A DNA stretch of 64,000 nt. Origin: Acorus gramineus. Lineage: Eukaryota > Streptophyta > Magnoliopsida > Acorales > Acoraceae. The first letter of the stretch is position 1, and each line of letters begins with the position of its first letter. This document shows positions 23,606 to 36,000 of the stretch, in pieces. Position numbers and translations under genes: made by a program. The notes under the pieces are model-generated. The model was not told the origin of the DNA and searched no databases. It saw only the letters and a program-made list of their open reading frames with translations. The stretch lies in assembly GCA_030737835.1 (NCBI GenBank), contig CM060857.1:12845496-12909495 (forward strand). Reading direction: 5' to 3'.

Positions 23606-26600
23606 TCAGGGGTTGTGATTCTTCCTCCGCCCCGATAAACTTCTGATTAGCCACCAGTCTGAACTGATGGTGGGTTCCGCAGACGTTCCATCTGCATTGT
23701 CGAATATGAATTCCTTGACCGATCCCTGCCCACAACGTGTCTGGCTCTGCTCTTGTACGTCGGTAGGATCTTCCTCAGGTAAGCTCTCTTGTGCTGCGTG
23801 GATGCAGGTTGCCTCCTCCGAGGATTGATCTTTTTCAGCCACTTCTGTTTCCACCACATTAGACTGTGTTGCAGATGCAGTTTCAGCGCTTATTACCAAG
23901 TTTTTTCTATCGGCCTCTTCGGCGTGGAGTTCAAATGATAACCTGGGATTCAAAACTGGCTTATCACCTTGAGATACTGTTGCTTTCTTTGAACTCTCCA
24001 AAGGTGAGCTGTTCTCTGAAGCAGGCATAGTAACAGCTCCACCTGAAGCGGTGGGGTATGACTCTTGAGGTGGAACCAGCTTTCGCAATGCAAGGCTGTC
24101 GAGTTTCAACAGCTTCGGAGGCTCATTCGGGCAGAAGGAAGGGAACTCAAGATCAGGGAATGGAGAAGAGGTTCCCGAACCAGATATCACAGAACTGGGA
24201 GAGATGAGGTTGCCCACCGGGCTTCCGGGGTAGAGCTGATATGACTGGAATTCATAATGAGATGATGAGAACTTCTTATCACCCAATTTCTGGCTGAACT
24301 CAAAAGAGGAGCTCAGAAGTTGAGCAAATGGAACCTCCGGAGATGAGGGTGTCGTGAGGTGCATGGCTTCAGGGGGAGGGGTGAAGGGGGCAGTGGAGGG
24401 CTCGGTGGTGAAGGTGGAGAAGACAGGGGGAGAGACTAATTGGGTCTCATATGCATATGGGCCGATGGCGAATATGGAGGCAGGCCCACTCGGGGAGTAG
24501 ATGTTGGCAGAAAGGGAGGCAAAGGAGATTGCACCTGCTGGAGATTGGATTGCAGAAGGGGGTTCTGATTGTTGGAAGGAAGCAGGAGAGGAAGGAGGGG
24601 CGGCATAGGGCAATACAAGAGAGGGTGGTTGGGAAAGGTTGTTATCTGTCGGAGGAGCTCCTGGTGGGACTGGAAGAATCACTTCGGGAACCAAAGCTGC
24701 TCTGCTGATGCGCTTCTCCTGTCTTTCAGACCCAAAACACCGGTATATGCTTAAACAGCCTCCCCAGCGCCGCCTCTGCCACAGACAATGATAACAGCAT
24801 GTAAGAGAGGTATCATTTGTATCCAAAAGAAAAGGGAACTCACCCAGATAAAAGAGGATTAGAAGATTTTTTGAAATCTATAGAAGGTGACTAAATGATT
24901 AATTCACAGCAAAAGCAGTGTTATCCATTATTGGTTCATCTAGCATCAACAACCAAAGCACCCTAATCAACTAAGTCTAACTAATAATCAGCAGATACAC
25001 ACTTTTTTAACGGTATCAATTAATTATCAGGTGTGGAAAAGAACTAATTCGAAAGTGAGATGACCTTCAGATTTTAAACAAATGCCACGATATGTGGGTA
25101 TTATAATCCAATATTAGTCAAACCAATCGCGTACAAGGGCAGACAAATAAATGGAATATGCTTTCAAAAAGAGATGAATACTAACATCAAACAAATAAAA
25201 CCTCCAACTAGATGACAACAATCTGTGACTTGTGTAAAAGAAAATTCGATTAATAAAAACAACTGCAGAGAAAACACCCTCGACCAACAATATTTTCTTC
25301 ACCATAGAATAATATCATCAATAAGTAATGTAGATTGAAAATGACCCCATATTCTCCAACTAGATGATGATAATCGACTTGTGTAAAAGAAAATTCAATT
25401 AATAAAAACAACCGCAGAAAAAAGAACCTCGACCAACAATATTTTCTTCACCATAGAATAATATCATCAATAAGTAATGTAGATTGAAAATAACCGCATA
25501 TTTGATATAAATATGAATTACAATAATTAAACCTTTTCCATTAATTTGCGTAAACTCTCTGCAAACTTTTCAGCTACTGATTATTTTAAATACAAATTGT
25601 GTACTATTTCAACTAACTTATTTACCTTTTCATTTTTTAATTATATATAATACAGCATCCATCAATTTTCTCCATCCATCATCCCTGTAAGTACTTCTGC
25701 TCCTGATATTTAGGTTGACTTTGTGAAAGAACACTTCAAAATTTTATAATATATTTACTCCAATCTATTCATCTCTGCTCATCATCATGGTTTGCATGTC
25801 ATCAATGCATCAATCGGTGAATCTGTGATAGGCACTATTACACACAGCTTGTTTTGTAGCCTGATATTGTAACTTTGATAATCATTTAATCGGAGTATGT
25901 ATTTCACTGTCCTCATGCAATGAAGTATACTTCATTGACTAATGAAGAAGTGTATATTTCCCTATTCCATTGCCTTGAACTGTATACTTCATGCATTATG
26001 TATGTGTAATGCAAAGATATGCATTTCTATGCAAATTATTTTACAACAGAAAATACCACTTCTTTTTTGGGTGTATAAAAAATGACCTCCCTTTATATCC
26101 CTTTTTTTTTTTTTTTGTACAGTCCCTATGGCAGAGGAAATTCATTCAGGGACATTAAATAAAAACTTAAAAAGGCATCATCAGTCAGGACTCCTCATTA
26201 CATGCGGGACAAAGTAGGATCCTCTGCTTATATTATATTTGACTTTTATTGTAAGATTGCCACATCATCACAATTAGAATCAAACGGTTACAAATATATC
26301 AAATCATGAATGAATAAATAGATCAATTTTATTTGATGAATTCATGACGGTTTGATTGATCAAAACACAAAACAAGTATAAAAAAACAAGTAGAGGCATG
26401 CAGGACAAAGTAGATGGTGGTAAAGAAGTAAAACCAAGGTAGGATAAATTTCAAACTAGAATGACTTGAATGAAAACTGATGGAGAAACTGGAAATATTT
26501 TCACATATTCAAATACCTAGCACGCAATACATCGTCCCCAGTCTCCATTCTATCATCAAATACCAACATAATATTTTATTTTATTTTGAGAAAGGTTAGG

Positions 26601-27265
26601 CCATTTTATAACATAGAAGGGTGTTACAAATTGGTTCGAATGCGGAGGTGGTTGAGAGATGACTAAAATAGCGTACATGTCGCTGCGAATGACCCAACAT
26701 AATATTCCTTCTCTGCCCAATTATCATTACTACCATGACCAAACCTCAAGAAGCAATAATCATCAATTCGTTGAAACACTCAAGGGAGCATCACCCATCA
26801 ACACTTCTCCTCCTCCAATTGTATACCTACTCACAGAGAAGTCTTTAACTTCCCTAAAATTTTGAAGATTCCCCAAAACCATCCTCCTTGCATCCTCCTC
26901 TCGATTCATAATCACTTCAATCATCAAATTCAAATTCTATTCTTTCATCACTGCTATTAGTATAGTTGCACAAATTAAAAAATTAAAAAAGTTAAACATT
27001 TTCCATAAAAAACTCAAACATTTATCAAAACAAACAATTCTGATAGAAAAAAAAAAAAATCAAAGCAATCCCAACCAAATCACAGTCAACAGATTCAATA
27101 ACAATGAATTCCAATTCCAAACAAAAACAATCCAGATCAAAAAAAAAAAAAATCACAACACGACGAGCTCACCTGCTCCGCGACCTGCCGGACCCTGCTC
27201 TCGGCGGTGATGATCGCCGTCGCCGCCGCGTTCACCGTCTCCACACTATCGTTCATCCTACTCAT
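23606..27265 (-). CDS. Hydroxyproline-rich glycoprotein-family protein (At5g52430/At4g25620-like)
   Basis: Two exons: 27265-27173 (31 codons, MSRMNDSVETVNAAATAI) and 24775-23606, joined in phase 0 across a 2397-bp intron (GAGCAG|GTGAG...TGGCAG|AGGCGG). The short first exon is easily missed but matches the family's N-terminus (NDSVETVNAAATAI, AESRV). Exon 2 begins RRRWGGCLSIYRCFGS and contains the conserved blocks VLPYAAPPSSPASF, PPVFSTFTTEPSTAPFTPPP, TTPSSPEVPFAQLL, SSHYEFQSYQLYPGSP and GNLISPSSVISGSGTSSP. Length is 420 residues. Function is unknown in the family; the low-complexity Pro/Ser segments suggest an intrinsically disordered protein. The C-terminus may be frameshifted after SSDWW (see findings). 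Confidence 0.85.
25202..25506. repeat. 152-bp tandem duplication in the intron of the hydroxyproline-rich gene
   Basis: CTCCAACTAGATGA starts at 25202 and again at 25354. The two copies agree almost base for base through ACCAACAATATTTTCTTCACC and AGTAATGTAGATTGAAAAT. It lies in the single intron, so no codon is affected. Confidence 0.9.
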
Positions 27266-28915
27266 CCCCCCTCCCCCCCTCTCTCTCTCTCTGAAGAAAA
27301 AAAAATCCTAATTTTCTCAAATGAAGCAAAACAAACAAAAATTAGGGTTTTAATAAGGGAAAATTTGGGGCTCACGAAGGTCAAACGAGAGCAGCAGCAG
27401 CTCCCATCACTGACATCTCCACATACAACGAAACACAAAAATTCCAGGCGTCTAGTTCACGCAACTCCTGTTTGGATGGGCGGGATAGCGTTGTCCGATT
27501 GAAACGATTGCGTTCATTATTGCGATTGGATGGATAGTTCGGGATATCATTATGAAGGCAAGCCCACACGTGCGTGGTTTTTAATGAGTGTCTCCTTTGT
27601 GGAACAGTACCTGGTCCCTCTCATCATTGACTAACGGATTGAGTGGGGTGTCTTCACACGTGCGGCAGTGATGGATGAGACGTGTATCCGTATTGGTATT
27701 CCGTATTTGAACCGGATATCTAAAAAAAACATATGTATTCATATTCGGATAATTATCTAATATATTCAAAATTTTGAATTGATATAGGTATGAGTCAAAT
27801 GTGGAATAACTTATATCTCAAAATAAAAATTATATATATAATATCTAAAAAAAAATCAATAATTATAAATATATACACACAAAACATTACATGGTTTAAA
27901 ATCAAAATAACAAAATCATATTAATATTAATATAATAAGTAATCGTATATTAATATTTCAAATACATATGTTTGAGATTGGATATCATCATATCCATATC
28001 TGATCTAAAATATTTAAAATACAGATATTTTATTTCACATAAAATTATATATTTTCAGATAGAAATATAAGATATTCAAATATTTATATATATATATTAT
28101 TTTAAATTGTACATTCAAATACAAAGTTAATGCATGTCTTTCTTAGATTATCAATTTAGGATCTCATGTAGAACCCACCAAATATGGTGACATGATGCTG
28201 ATAGGAAAATGATGTCAAATCTTACGTGCAGGACTCTATAGTTGAGTTGCCCCTCAGCTATTTGTTCTTATTTTTGTATTGAACTTTTATTTTTATTGAA
28301 AAGGTTATAGTCTACCTTATCATCATCACGAAAAGAAAAAAAAAAAAATCATCGATTAAAATACACACTGTTATATAAAAGTAAAATATACATTAAGCTA
28401 TATTAACATATTTATGAAAAAATAAAATATAAAAATTGATTTTATACACAATATACATACGGTTGGGAGTACTTCCTTGCTGCTGTAGATGGGGATGACA
28501 GGGCTCGATGATGATGTATACACTTAACATTTTTGGGGTGCACGTGCATCCAAGAAGAAAGAAGTTGAAAGTTTGGATTTGGACTTTTGAATTTTTAAAA
28601 TGGTGGTAGCCGGACACTTTGTGCCACGTTACTCAAAGTGTACGATGTAAGTTTTAAGATGTCATATTCCAAAAAAAAAAAAAAAATTTAAGACATCATT
28701 TGCTCGTGATGGACATGTGGGACACGTAATTCATTAGATATATACGAAGGGTTGTTTAGTTTCCACCCCTATAAAACTAGTTAATTATTGAAAACCCCGA
28801 TAAAATTTAAATTTATTATTAACCACTTTACAAAATTATTACATCTTATTAAAAAAAATTCAACATTTAGTTTCTATTCCTTTTAAATAAATAAATCATT
28901 TAAAAACCCCTTCAT
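27266..28915. other. Upstream region of the hydroxyproline-rich gene plus a decayed repeat
   Basis: The 5' leader side contains a CT-rich tract (27279-27292 on the plus strand, GA repeats in the transcript). About 27640-28120 is a diverged relative of the hAT-like ATCCG/CGGATA element at 10494-11028. No further coding sequence is seen. Confidence 0.5.
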
Positions 28916-28926
28916 ATATACATAAT

Positions 28927-29410
28927 ATTTTTTTTTTATGAAATGATAGACATGCGCCTTAAATTTTATTCAAATTCAGATGATAAACCGAAAGCATAAA
29001 GTTGGTAGAGGAGGGATTTATCGAGGCATGTTACAAATCCTACGCCATAACCTTAAATTTACCTTCAATATACAAAACTTTGCTTGCTCCCGCACATACA
29101 ATCCCTCAATTTCTAACAAAATTAATAACTGAATCTCAAAAGTTTTCAATATAAACTCTAGAATACAGAAAAATCAAATGATTTCTGGCAAGCCAGATCA
29201 TCCACGTAACAACGGGGATGCACGATTGAGTGATTTTGCCACCCGCACTTCTATCCCTCTTCAATCGACAGTTAGGGACAAGAACTAGTCCTCCATTCCT
29301 GTCGCGTCCTTCAGAAGTCGCTAGAGTTGGCGGGCACACGGGCAAGCAATGAAGAGATGAAGCATTGTCTCCTCTTCCATCTCGCATAGGGGACAACGGG
29401 TTTCAACGGA
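28927..29410 (-). mobile_element. 5'-truncated LINE (non-LTR retrotransposon) remnant
   Basis: Read on the minus strand from 29410, the frame has VETRCPLCEMEEETMLHLF, then CPCARQL followed by a stop where Trp is expected. This is the zinc-binding C-terminus of plant LINE reverse transcriptases. After a frameshift it has TWMIWLARNHLIFL. The insertion ends in a poly(A) (poly-T at 28927-28937). ATATACATAAT (28916-28926) and ATATACATGAT (29411-29421) flank it, an 11-bp target duplication with one mismatch. It is a dead 5'-truncated copy. Confidence 0.85.
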
Positions 29411-29421
29411 ATATACATGAT

Positions 29422-30059
29422 TATTTTAGATCCCTTCAAATGCAGATCATGTTCTTATAAGAATCACATATATATGTTTAATCTATTATAGAAACTATTT
29501 ATACTAATTTTGTATCAACCATTTTTTATTTGTTTTTATAACATGAGATATAACTAAACTCTTCGCAAAGACAATTACAATTTATAGATGTCTTAAAATA
29601 ATAATGTTTTTTTAGAAAAGTTTTTAATAATTTACTTATTTAGGAGAGGTAGAAAATAAATAACTCAAAATGATTATGTTTTTTAATAAAACGTAACAAT
29701 TTTACAAGAGGAGAATAATCAACTCAATTTTTTTGAGAGGTTTTTGATTATACGTTTGCTCCTCAGGAGTGAAAACCAAATAACCCATATATATCAGATT
29801 CAAATATTATGTTAAAATGTTCTAAATTTTCCTTAAAAAAATTTGTTAATTTGATGCCGACAAAAGTTTGGTCAAATTCGTCAATCAGATTTAACGCATG
29901 CAATAATATGCTGACGTGTTATTCCAACAATAAATAAAAAAAAGCTGACGTGATGATTCCCAATGAACATAGAAATTGTTCTCGACTAAAATAATACATA
30001 AAGTATTATTATAGATGTAGATACATAAAATATAAGATCAAATGATCAATACAACCCCG
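29422..30059. other. Gene-free AT-rich region
   Basis: No gene or defined repeat was recognised. Confidence 0.5.
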
Positions 30060-30327
30060 TTTGGAATGGGAATGAGCCCCTTGGATAATTTGATATTTAT
30101 TGAAATAAGGGTTTTAATCTATTTATTTATCTGATATATTTTAAAATATCTTATACAAAATAAACGGATATAAAGTGATATATGAATTTCAATCAACCCC
30201 TAGAATTAAAGTTATCCTAGATTATTCCACTCAAAGAATATGTGGGCTTATTATCAAATCAACCATCATCACTTCTTATAAATCACATGTCAAATCAACT
30301 ATCATTATTTTTTCACTTTTTATAAAT

Positions 30328-31396
30328 GGGCATGTCTATTTTCATCCACCAATTAACTAATATCACCAACCAAAAAATAAAAAAATCATAATTTAAATAA
30401 CACTAATCTCACCAACCATTCGACAGTCTCCCTGTCAACTACTGTTTAACCCATTCGACAGCCTCCCTGTCAACCATTATTAAATCATTCGACAAACTCT
30501 CTATCAACATTCTTTTAAAATCTTCGACAGTTGGTCTGTCAACCTGAGAAGACCATTTAAATTTGTTTGGCTTTGTTGTTGTTTGCATTTGATGTTGGTT
30601 AATTGGTTGGACTTCGTATAGGGAACTTTTGGGTTGAACAAATCACATATGTATTATTTGGATTTGGAGTTGTGATGGATTTTGGGTGCGGTTCTGTGTA
30701 TGATATGAGGAACAGATTGTTGCATTAAGTATTTCAGTTTCCTTTGTTGTTTGCATAATGCGTAAAGTTGGATTTAGGGTTATTGGTGTTTAGGAATGAT
30801 AAATTTGGATAGATTCATATGATGATTGGCTATCAATTAAATAAGATTTTGTTAGATTTTTTAAGGTGCATAACTAACATCTTAGTCTTGAATCGAATAT
30901 GATTTTGTAAGATTTTTGAGGTGCATGACTAACTTCATTATTTTTTTCTCTAGTAATGATAGTTTTGATTTGTCTAGTATTTAATTTGACTGAACTACCT
31001 GATTGCGATACCTTTGGAGTTCACCTTGCTGTAATTATATTCATTTTTTTTTTTAATGTGTTAAGAGTTAAGTGAATATATTGTAAATGTTGAATGAAAT
31101 GTTAATGTGAATGTGATTGTGAATGCGTTTATATTTTAATGTACATTGAATGTTGAATACGGTCGAATGTATCTCAGGTCGACAAACCAACTATCGAAGG
31201 TTTTAAAAGAAGATTGGCAAAGCGTCTGTCGAATATTTTAAATGGTGGTTGACAGATCTACTGTCGATTATTCAAAAGGAATGTTGACAGAGATACCGAC
31301 GAATGGTTGGTGAAATTAGTGTTGTTCAAATTATGAATTTTTTTGTTTTTTTTGTTGGTGAGATTAATTAATTGGTTGGTGGAAGTAGACGTGCCC
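30328..31396. mobile_element. Mutator-like element (MULE), 1069 bp, perfect 9-bp target duplication
   Basis: TTTATAAAT flanks both sides exactly (30319-30327 and 31397-31405). The ends begin GGGCATGTCTATTTTCATCC and, reverse complemented, GGGCACGTCTACTTCCACC. They stay inverted and similar for more than 120 bp. Subterminal arrays of the palindrome-like unit TCGACAG-N-CTGTCAAC lie at 30418-30545 and 31178-31300. The core has no open frame of note, so this is nonautonomous. The near-perfect arms and perfect target duplication suggest a fairly recent insertion. Confidence 0.9.
30418..30545. repeat. Left subterminal palindrome array of the 30.3-kb MULE
   Basis: Four units about 35-38 bp apart: TTCGACAGTCTCCCTGTCAA, TTCGACAGCCTCCCTGTCAA, TTCGACAAACTCTCTATCAA and TTCGACAGTTGGTCTGTCAA. 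Each is an imperfect hairpin (TCGACAG against CTGTCAA). The mirrored array is at 31178-31300. Confidence 0.85.
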
Positions 31397-31580
31397 TTTA
31401 TAAATCTTTATCCATAATTTTTTCACATTTTACCTAAACAACAAAATATTTATTCTTACGTTTACCAACGAGAATAATTCAAAACACAACCAAACACAAA
31501 ATCATTTTATTTTTATTTATACACACTTATGTTAGAATAAATATATATCCAATAATAAATCTTATTTCCGTTCTAAACAT

Positions 31581-33018
31581 GGCCTAATTAGTTATTTCAT
31601 ATGCCAGGAGAATTTGTGTACTATATGGTTAAAATCTGAAATGGTTAAAGCATCTTTTTCTTCTTGTTGTACAAGGCATTTATTTGCCAACAAAAGAAAC
31701 TAACACATGGAAGTGGGAATTGGACTACACAATAATAGAAAATGTTTCCAAAACCAAAAGATGATAAGCTTTCCCTAACTTTTCTAATATTTTCCACTTC
31801 CTACTTTGGAAAACAAAGATTTGGGGATATTGTCAATTATTTGCTGGTTGGTTGGTAGTGGAAAGAAAGTCCCTCAGGGGATCTAACTTTGACATTGTGG
31901 GGAAAGTCCATGTCATTCTGGTTAGCTATGCAGCCTATGCTTATAAACACTGTGCATCAGATGAGTTTGGTGAAGATTTGAACTAGAGACCTAATGACAA
32001 ACCTATAACTTTCATTCTCTCCTTTTTATTGTTGCTCTATGTATAGTTAGCCATTTTTGTCAAGGGAGGGGAAGCTGGCATTCCAAGACAAAAGGAAAAT
32101 ATTACGTTCAGTCTTATTTGCAACACGTATATGTTTTGTTTTGATTTTTTTTTTCAAAGTGTGTATTTAACTAAGATACATACTTCTTTTTATATAAAAG
32201 AGGAATGAATATGCATATGAATTTAATATGTATTTTTGTGTTTTTTGCAATTGAGTATATATGAAAACAGTAAAGCATCTGATTGTGATTTCATATATTG
32301 TATTACTAACACGTTGATTGTAAATGATATTGCAAAACAAACAGCATATCTGTGACCAAACAAATATCGTCTTCAATTACACACTTGTGTGAGATGGAGA
32401 CATGATTGATCTTCTGTGAGTGTGCTCTGTGTTTTTTTTTTTCCTGCTATGAAAAAATTTACATTTAGATCTATTATTTTTTTTCCAAGATTATAATAAT
32501 AAATGTACTTTCAGTTACAGAAATCTTCATACAATATGAAATCTTTGTATGATATATACTCTGTTAGATAAATATATGCTTTCAAAAAAAAAAATTATAT
32601 ACTCCACAAAATTCAAAACACGTAACAACTATAGATGTAACTGCAGAGTTATTATCTTTGATATTTTCCGAGATGTAACCATGAGTTAAAAGTTTGGGAA
32701 ACTTGGTTTACTTTGGGTCAAAATTAAGTGTTCTGATCCAGCGACCAAATTCTTGACCCAATATCCATCTATTTCAAAAGACCAATGCGTGTGCCATAAA
32801 ACCAACCAGAAAACAAACTAATCCTAAAGACCTCCCTGCACAAGAAACTGTCAAAATCCACATGAATAATTTCAAGGCATGTAAAAAAGCAGGAAACTAT
32901 AAATCGCATTTCCATCTGCATTAATATAAATTATATATATATATATATATATGACGAAAAGAATTACACAACAAAATAAGAGCACAATTTCAAAATTTAT
33001 CTTACAACAAACTCAGTT
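31581..33018. other. Intergenic region downstream of MTB
   Basis: AT-rich. It contains a (TA)n run near 32932-32952. The last few hundred bases are the 3' UTR side of the minus-strand MTB gene. No additional gene is seen. Confidence 0.5.
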
Positions 33019-36000
33019 CTACAACAAATTGACACCAGGCCACTGAGATTCAAACTCCACATGGTCTCCGCCGCCCTGCGGATTGAACCCATAACCATTA
33101 AAAGTTCTCTCTTCCATCCCAATGTCTGGTCCCTTGAGCGACGGCATTGGAGAGGAAGCCCACGGAACTGGCGTTTGAGGGTTTGTGTTTGAAGCTTCTA
33201 AATTCAGAATCGTCGAGTTTTGTGGAGAGTTACCAGTGGCTCTTTTGTTGAAAGCATTAGCTGGTGTGGAAAGGGAAGTGGGTATCTGCTGCTGCTGCTG
33301 CTGCTGGTTCTTCTGAGGAGGCGATTTTGGTCGCAGGCTTTCGATATCGGGGGTCGTCAACACGAGGTGGGGAGCTTCGGGAGGGGGGTTTCTACCTCCA
33401 CCTCCTAGCCATACCTTTCCATCCTTGTCGGCGAAATGCTTCATGTAATTCTGCAGGTTTAGATTGACAAAAGAAGAGAAAAATGTTTCATTTTCGAAGC
33501 AAAACAAGATGAATTGGGTAAAACCATATAACGACCATCAATAATAATAAGAAAAAAACATGAATTGCAACAATAGCCTAGATGGGGAATCGTATGGGGA
33601 CATATATGTACTTTTGTTTGAGCACCATGCATGTCATGGACAATCAACAGAACTATCAGCATCATCTTCACCATCCAAATATGGGTGTGAATTTTATTAG
33701 TTGTACATCAATCGGTTGTATTGGCTGTTGGGAGGGTGTGGGGGGTTTGTGGGTTAAACTAAGTTTGCAAGTGGTTTTGTTTGGCCTCAGTTAGGATGTT
33801 TTACAGTACCCAAAAAGAAATGTGGCTAGATTGGAAGAAGATAGGGCCACCTATGTGAGTAAAGGAAGTCGCTGGAAGCTAGGTAAACCACAGCAGAAAA
33901 ATTATAAGAATGCAAGAAAAACCATATTTGGCAGGGCAATTCAGGGTGCAAGCGAGCTTCTCGAAATGCATACCTCGGCAACAAAGTTCGAAGAAGATAA
34001 ACCTTTCCCGACAGTTAACCATCCTGAGCGGATGTTATGGTCCTCACCAAACAGTTCAAGCCGCCTCCGGCCAAGGGAAAAGTGCTCAATGATTCGATAC
34101 ATGTCCTCGGGCTTTGTAGTAGAACCTATAAGCATTGATGATATTAATTGTTGCAACTTCAAATGTACATTAGGAGACTAGAAATTTTTTAGTTAAAGAT
34201 GAATGTACACACCGTAAGGAGGTTCTTCAGCTATGATTATATCTGTATCAATGTTGGCATGAATAATATGACCATCAGTACTGCGACGCACTGTACCCTT
34301 TATTCCCATTAAGCAGTGCTCCTAAAAAATAAACAGGAGAAGATAATAAACTTCAAGTACAGCGGCAGCAAGGCAAGGGAATCGGTGATAACTCATAATA
34401 ATGCCACAAAACAGACAAAAATTTGTAACCAACCTTTGAATGCTGAAATAATGTGTGAGAATCGTGTCGCAACATATTCCCTTTGTTTCCTTCCTTCCTC
34501 TTGTTCGTTTTCACCCAACATATATCCTCACACCTACGGAATCCCCACTATGCAATGCAAATACGAAAAAAATGTAAAAAGAATCATCATGGATGAAAGA
34601 CAAATATTTTTGCCCATGAAAAAAGAAAAGGGCAAAGAATGGTCATAACTTATAACACTTCCTGGACGTTCGTTAGCCAGGGCAGGAGAATGACACGGCT
34701 GCTTGTTACTATTTTTATGCATTTCTCATTCTAACAAAGTAAAGTCTAAGAATGATCGATATATCCATTACCAGATGTATGTAAAGAGATACATGAATGA
34801 GATACACATGGTGTTTCTGAATAGTGACAATCTCACTCACTTTTCATGTCATGCTTTAGTTCTTGTGCAATTATGAACCAAAGCAAACAGGTTATAAAAA
34901 AGGTACCAAAAAACGAAAGAATTACATGCATCTATAAAATGTATACCTTTTTTAGACACTGGCGACCCTGCTCCAAACCAACACCATCACCGACCCAAAG
35001 AAAGATAAAGGATGGAGTATCTGCAATTGCCTGAAGAAGTGAGGTAAGAATACAGTTATTCCTTCAAGGAAAAAGTCCAAAGATAAGAAACAATATAGCT
35101 CAGAGGCTTTCTGATTGTATTGGATAAGTGAAAACAAGTTCAGAAATATGGGATGATAAATCAAGTAAAGGATAACAGATTGTCATACCTCAATCTTGAG
35201 ATTCATAATTTCTTCAAGTGTCCAGTACTCCATATTGTCAGCCACACCAGGCGCTCGATGAACGTATTCTTCCCAGGGCGGGTCCACAAGGATAACATCA
35301 AACTTGGTGCCAAAGAACTCAGGATTGAGGTTAAACTCACGCAGATCACACTTGTAGTAATAAGGTGGGGTAGCAGACTTAGACACAATCTCGTCTTTCT
35401 TCTGAATAAGCTCCCTCAACTTCGGGTAATCCTCCACCGTGCTGGTGAGCTCTAATTCCCTAATAAAGTTTTGAGGTCTATTTCCAGTGTCAACAAAATT
35501 CTGGGAGTAGTCATTCTGCTCTCCTCTTGAAGGAGCCTTACCCAAGGGTCCACTGTTTCTAAGCGGAGGCCAATTCACAGGGGCCTTCTCATGGGGCATC
35601 CCACGAGCCATGGGTCCCATAGCACCATATCCAGGACCAGAAATACTGGGAGAAACTCTTCCGGGGCCTAACTGATTGAAGCTCATAACATGTGATGGTC
35701 CAGTTCCCATATTATGTGTGAACCTGGGTCCCAATGGGCCTGCTGGAGGAATAGGAGCAAGAGCAGGAGGGATGCCCAACATGTTCATATCAGGTCGGGC
35801 GCCAGGCCATACCAGGGGTGGACCAGGAAATTGTGGAACAAAAACACCCGGGCCAATCGGTGGCCCTGGAGCAGGAGACATGGCTGGCCCAAGCGGCTGC
35901 ATTGACCCTGGCTGCAAAGCAAGATGACCGAACGTAGGTGCCATCATAGGCATTGGAATTCCAGCTCGTTGATTATTATCTCTGCCTGTCATCCTTCCCC

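Larger units (their letters stand above)
30060..31580. mobile_element. Family A element split by a later MULE insertion
   Basis: Sequence at 30060-30327 joins, after removing 30328-31396 and one copy of TTTATAAAT, to 31397-31580. The joined order parallels the uninterrupted copy at 620-880. The outer ends (CCGTTTGGAATGGG and, reverse complemented, GGCCATGTTTAGAACGG) are partly similar. Confidence 0.5.

Noticed and set aside
26620-26680. GGTTCGAATGC near 26633 as a tRNA T-loop
   Set aside because: The surrounding sequence does not fold into a cloverleaf and has no A box at the right distance.
28937-28960. GGCGCATGTCTATCATTTC, similar to the MULE terminus GGCGCATCTATC
   Set aside because: It lies at the 3' end of a LINE with poly(A) and target duplication. 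No partner end or 9-bp repeat is present, so the match is chance.
30418-30545. Regular spaced palindromes taken as a CRISPR array
   Set aside because: They are subterminal repeats of a DNA transposon in a plant nuclear genome. The spacers are not unique and the inverse array is at the other end.
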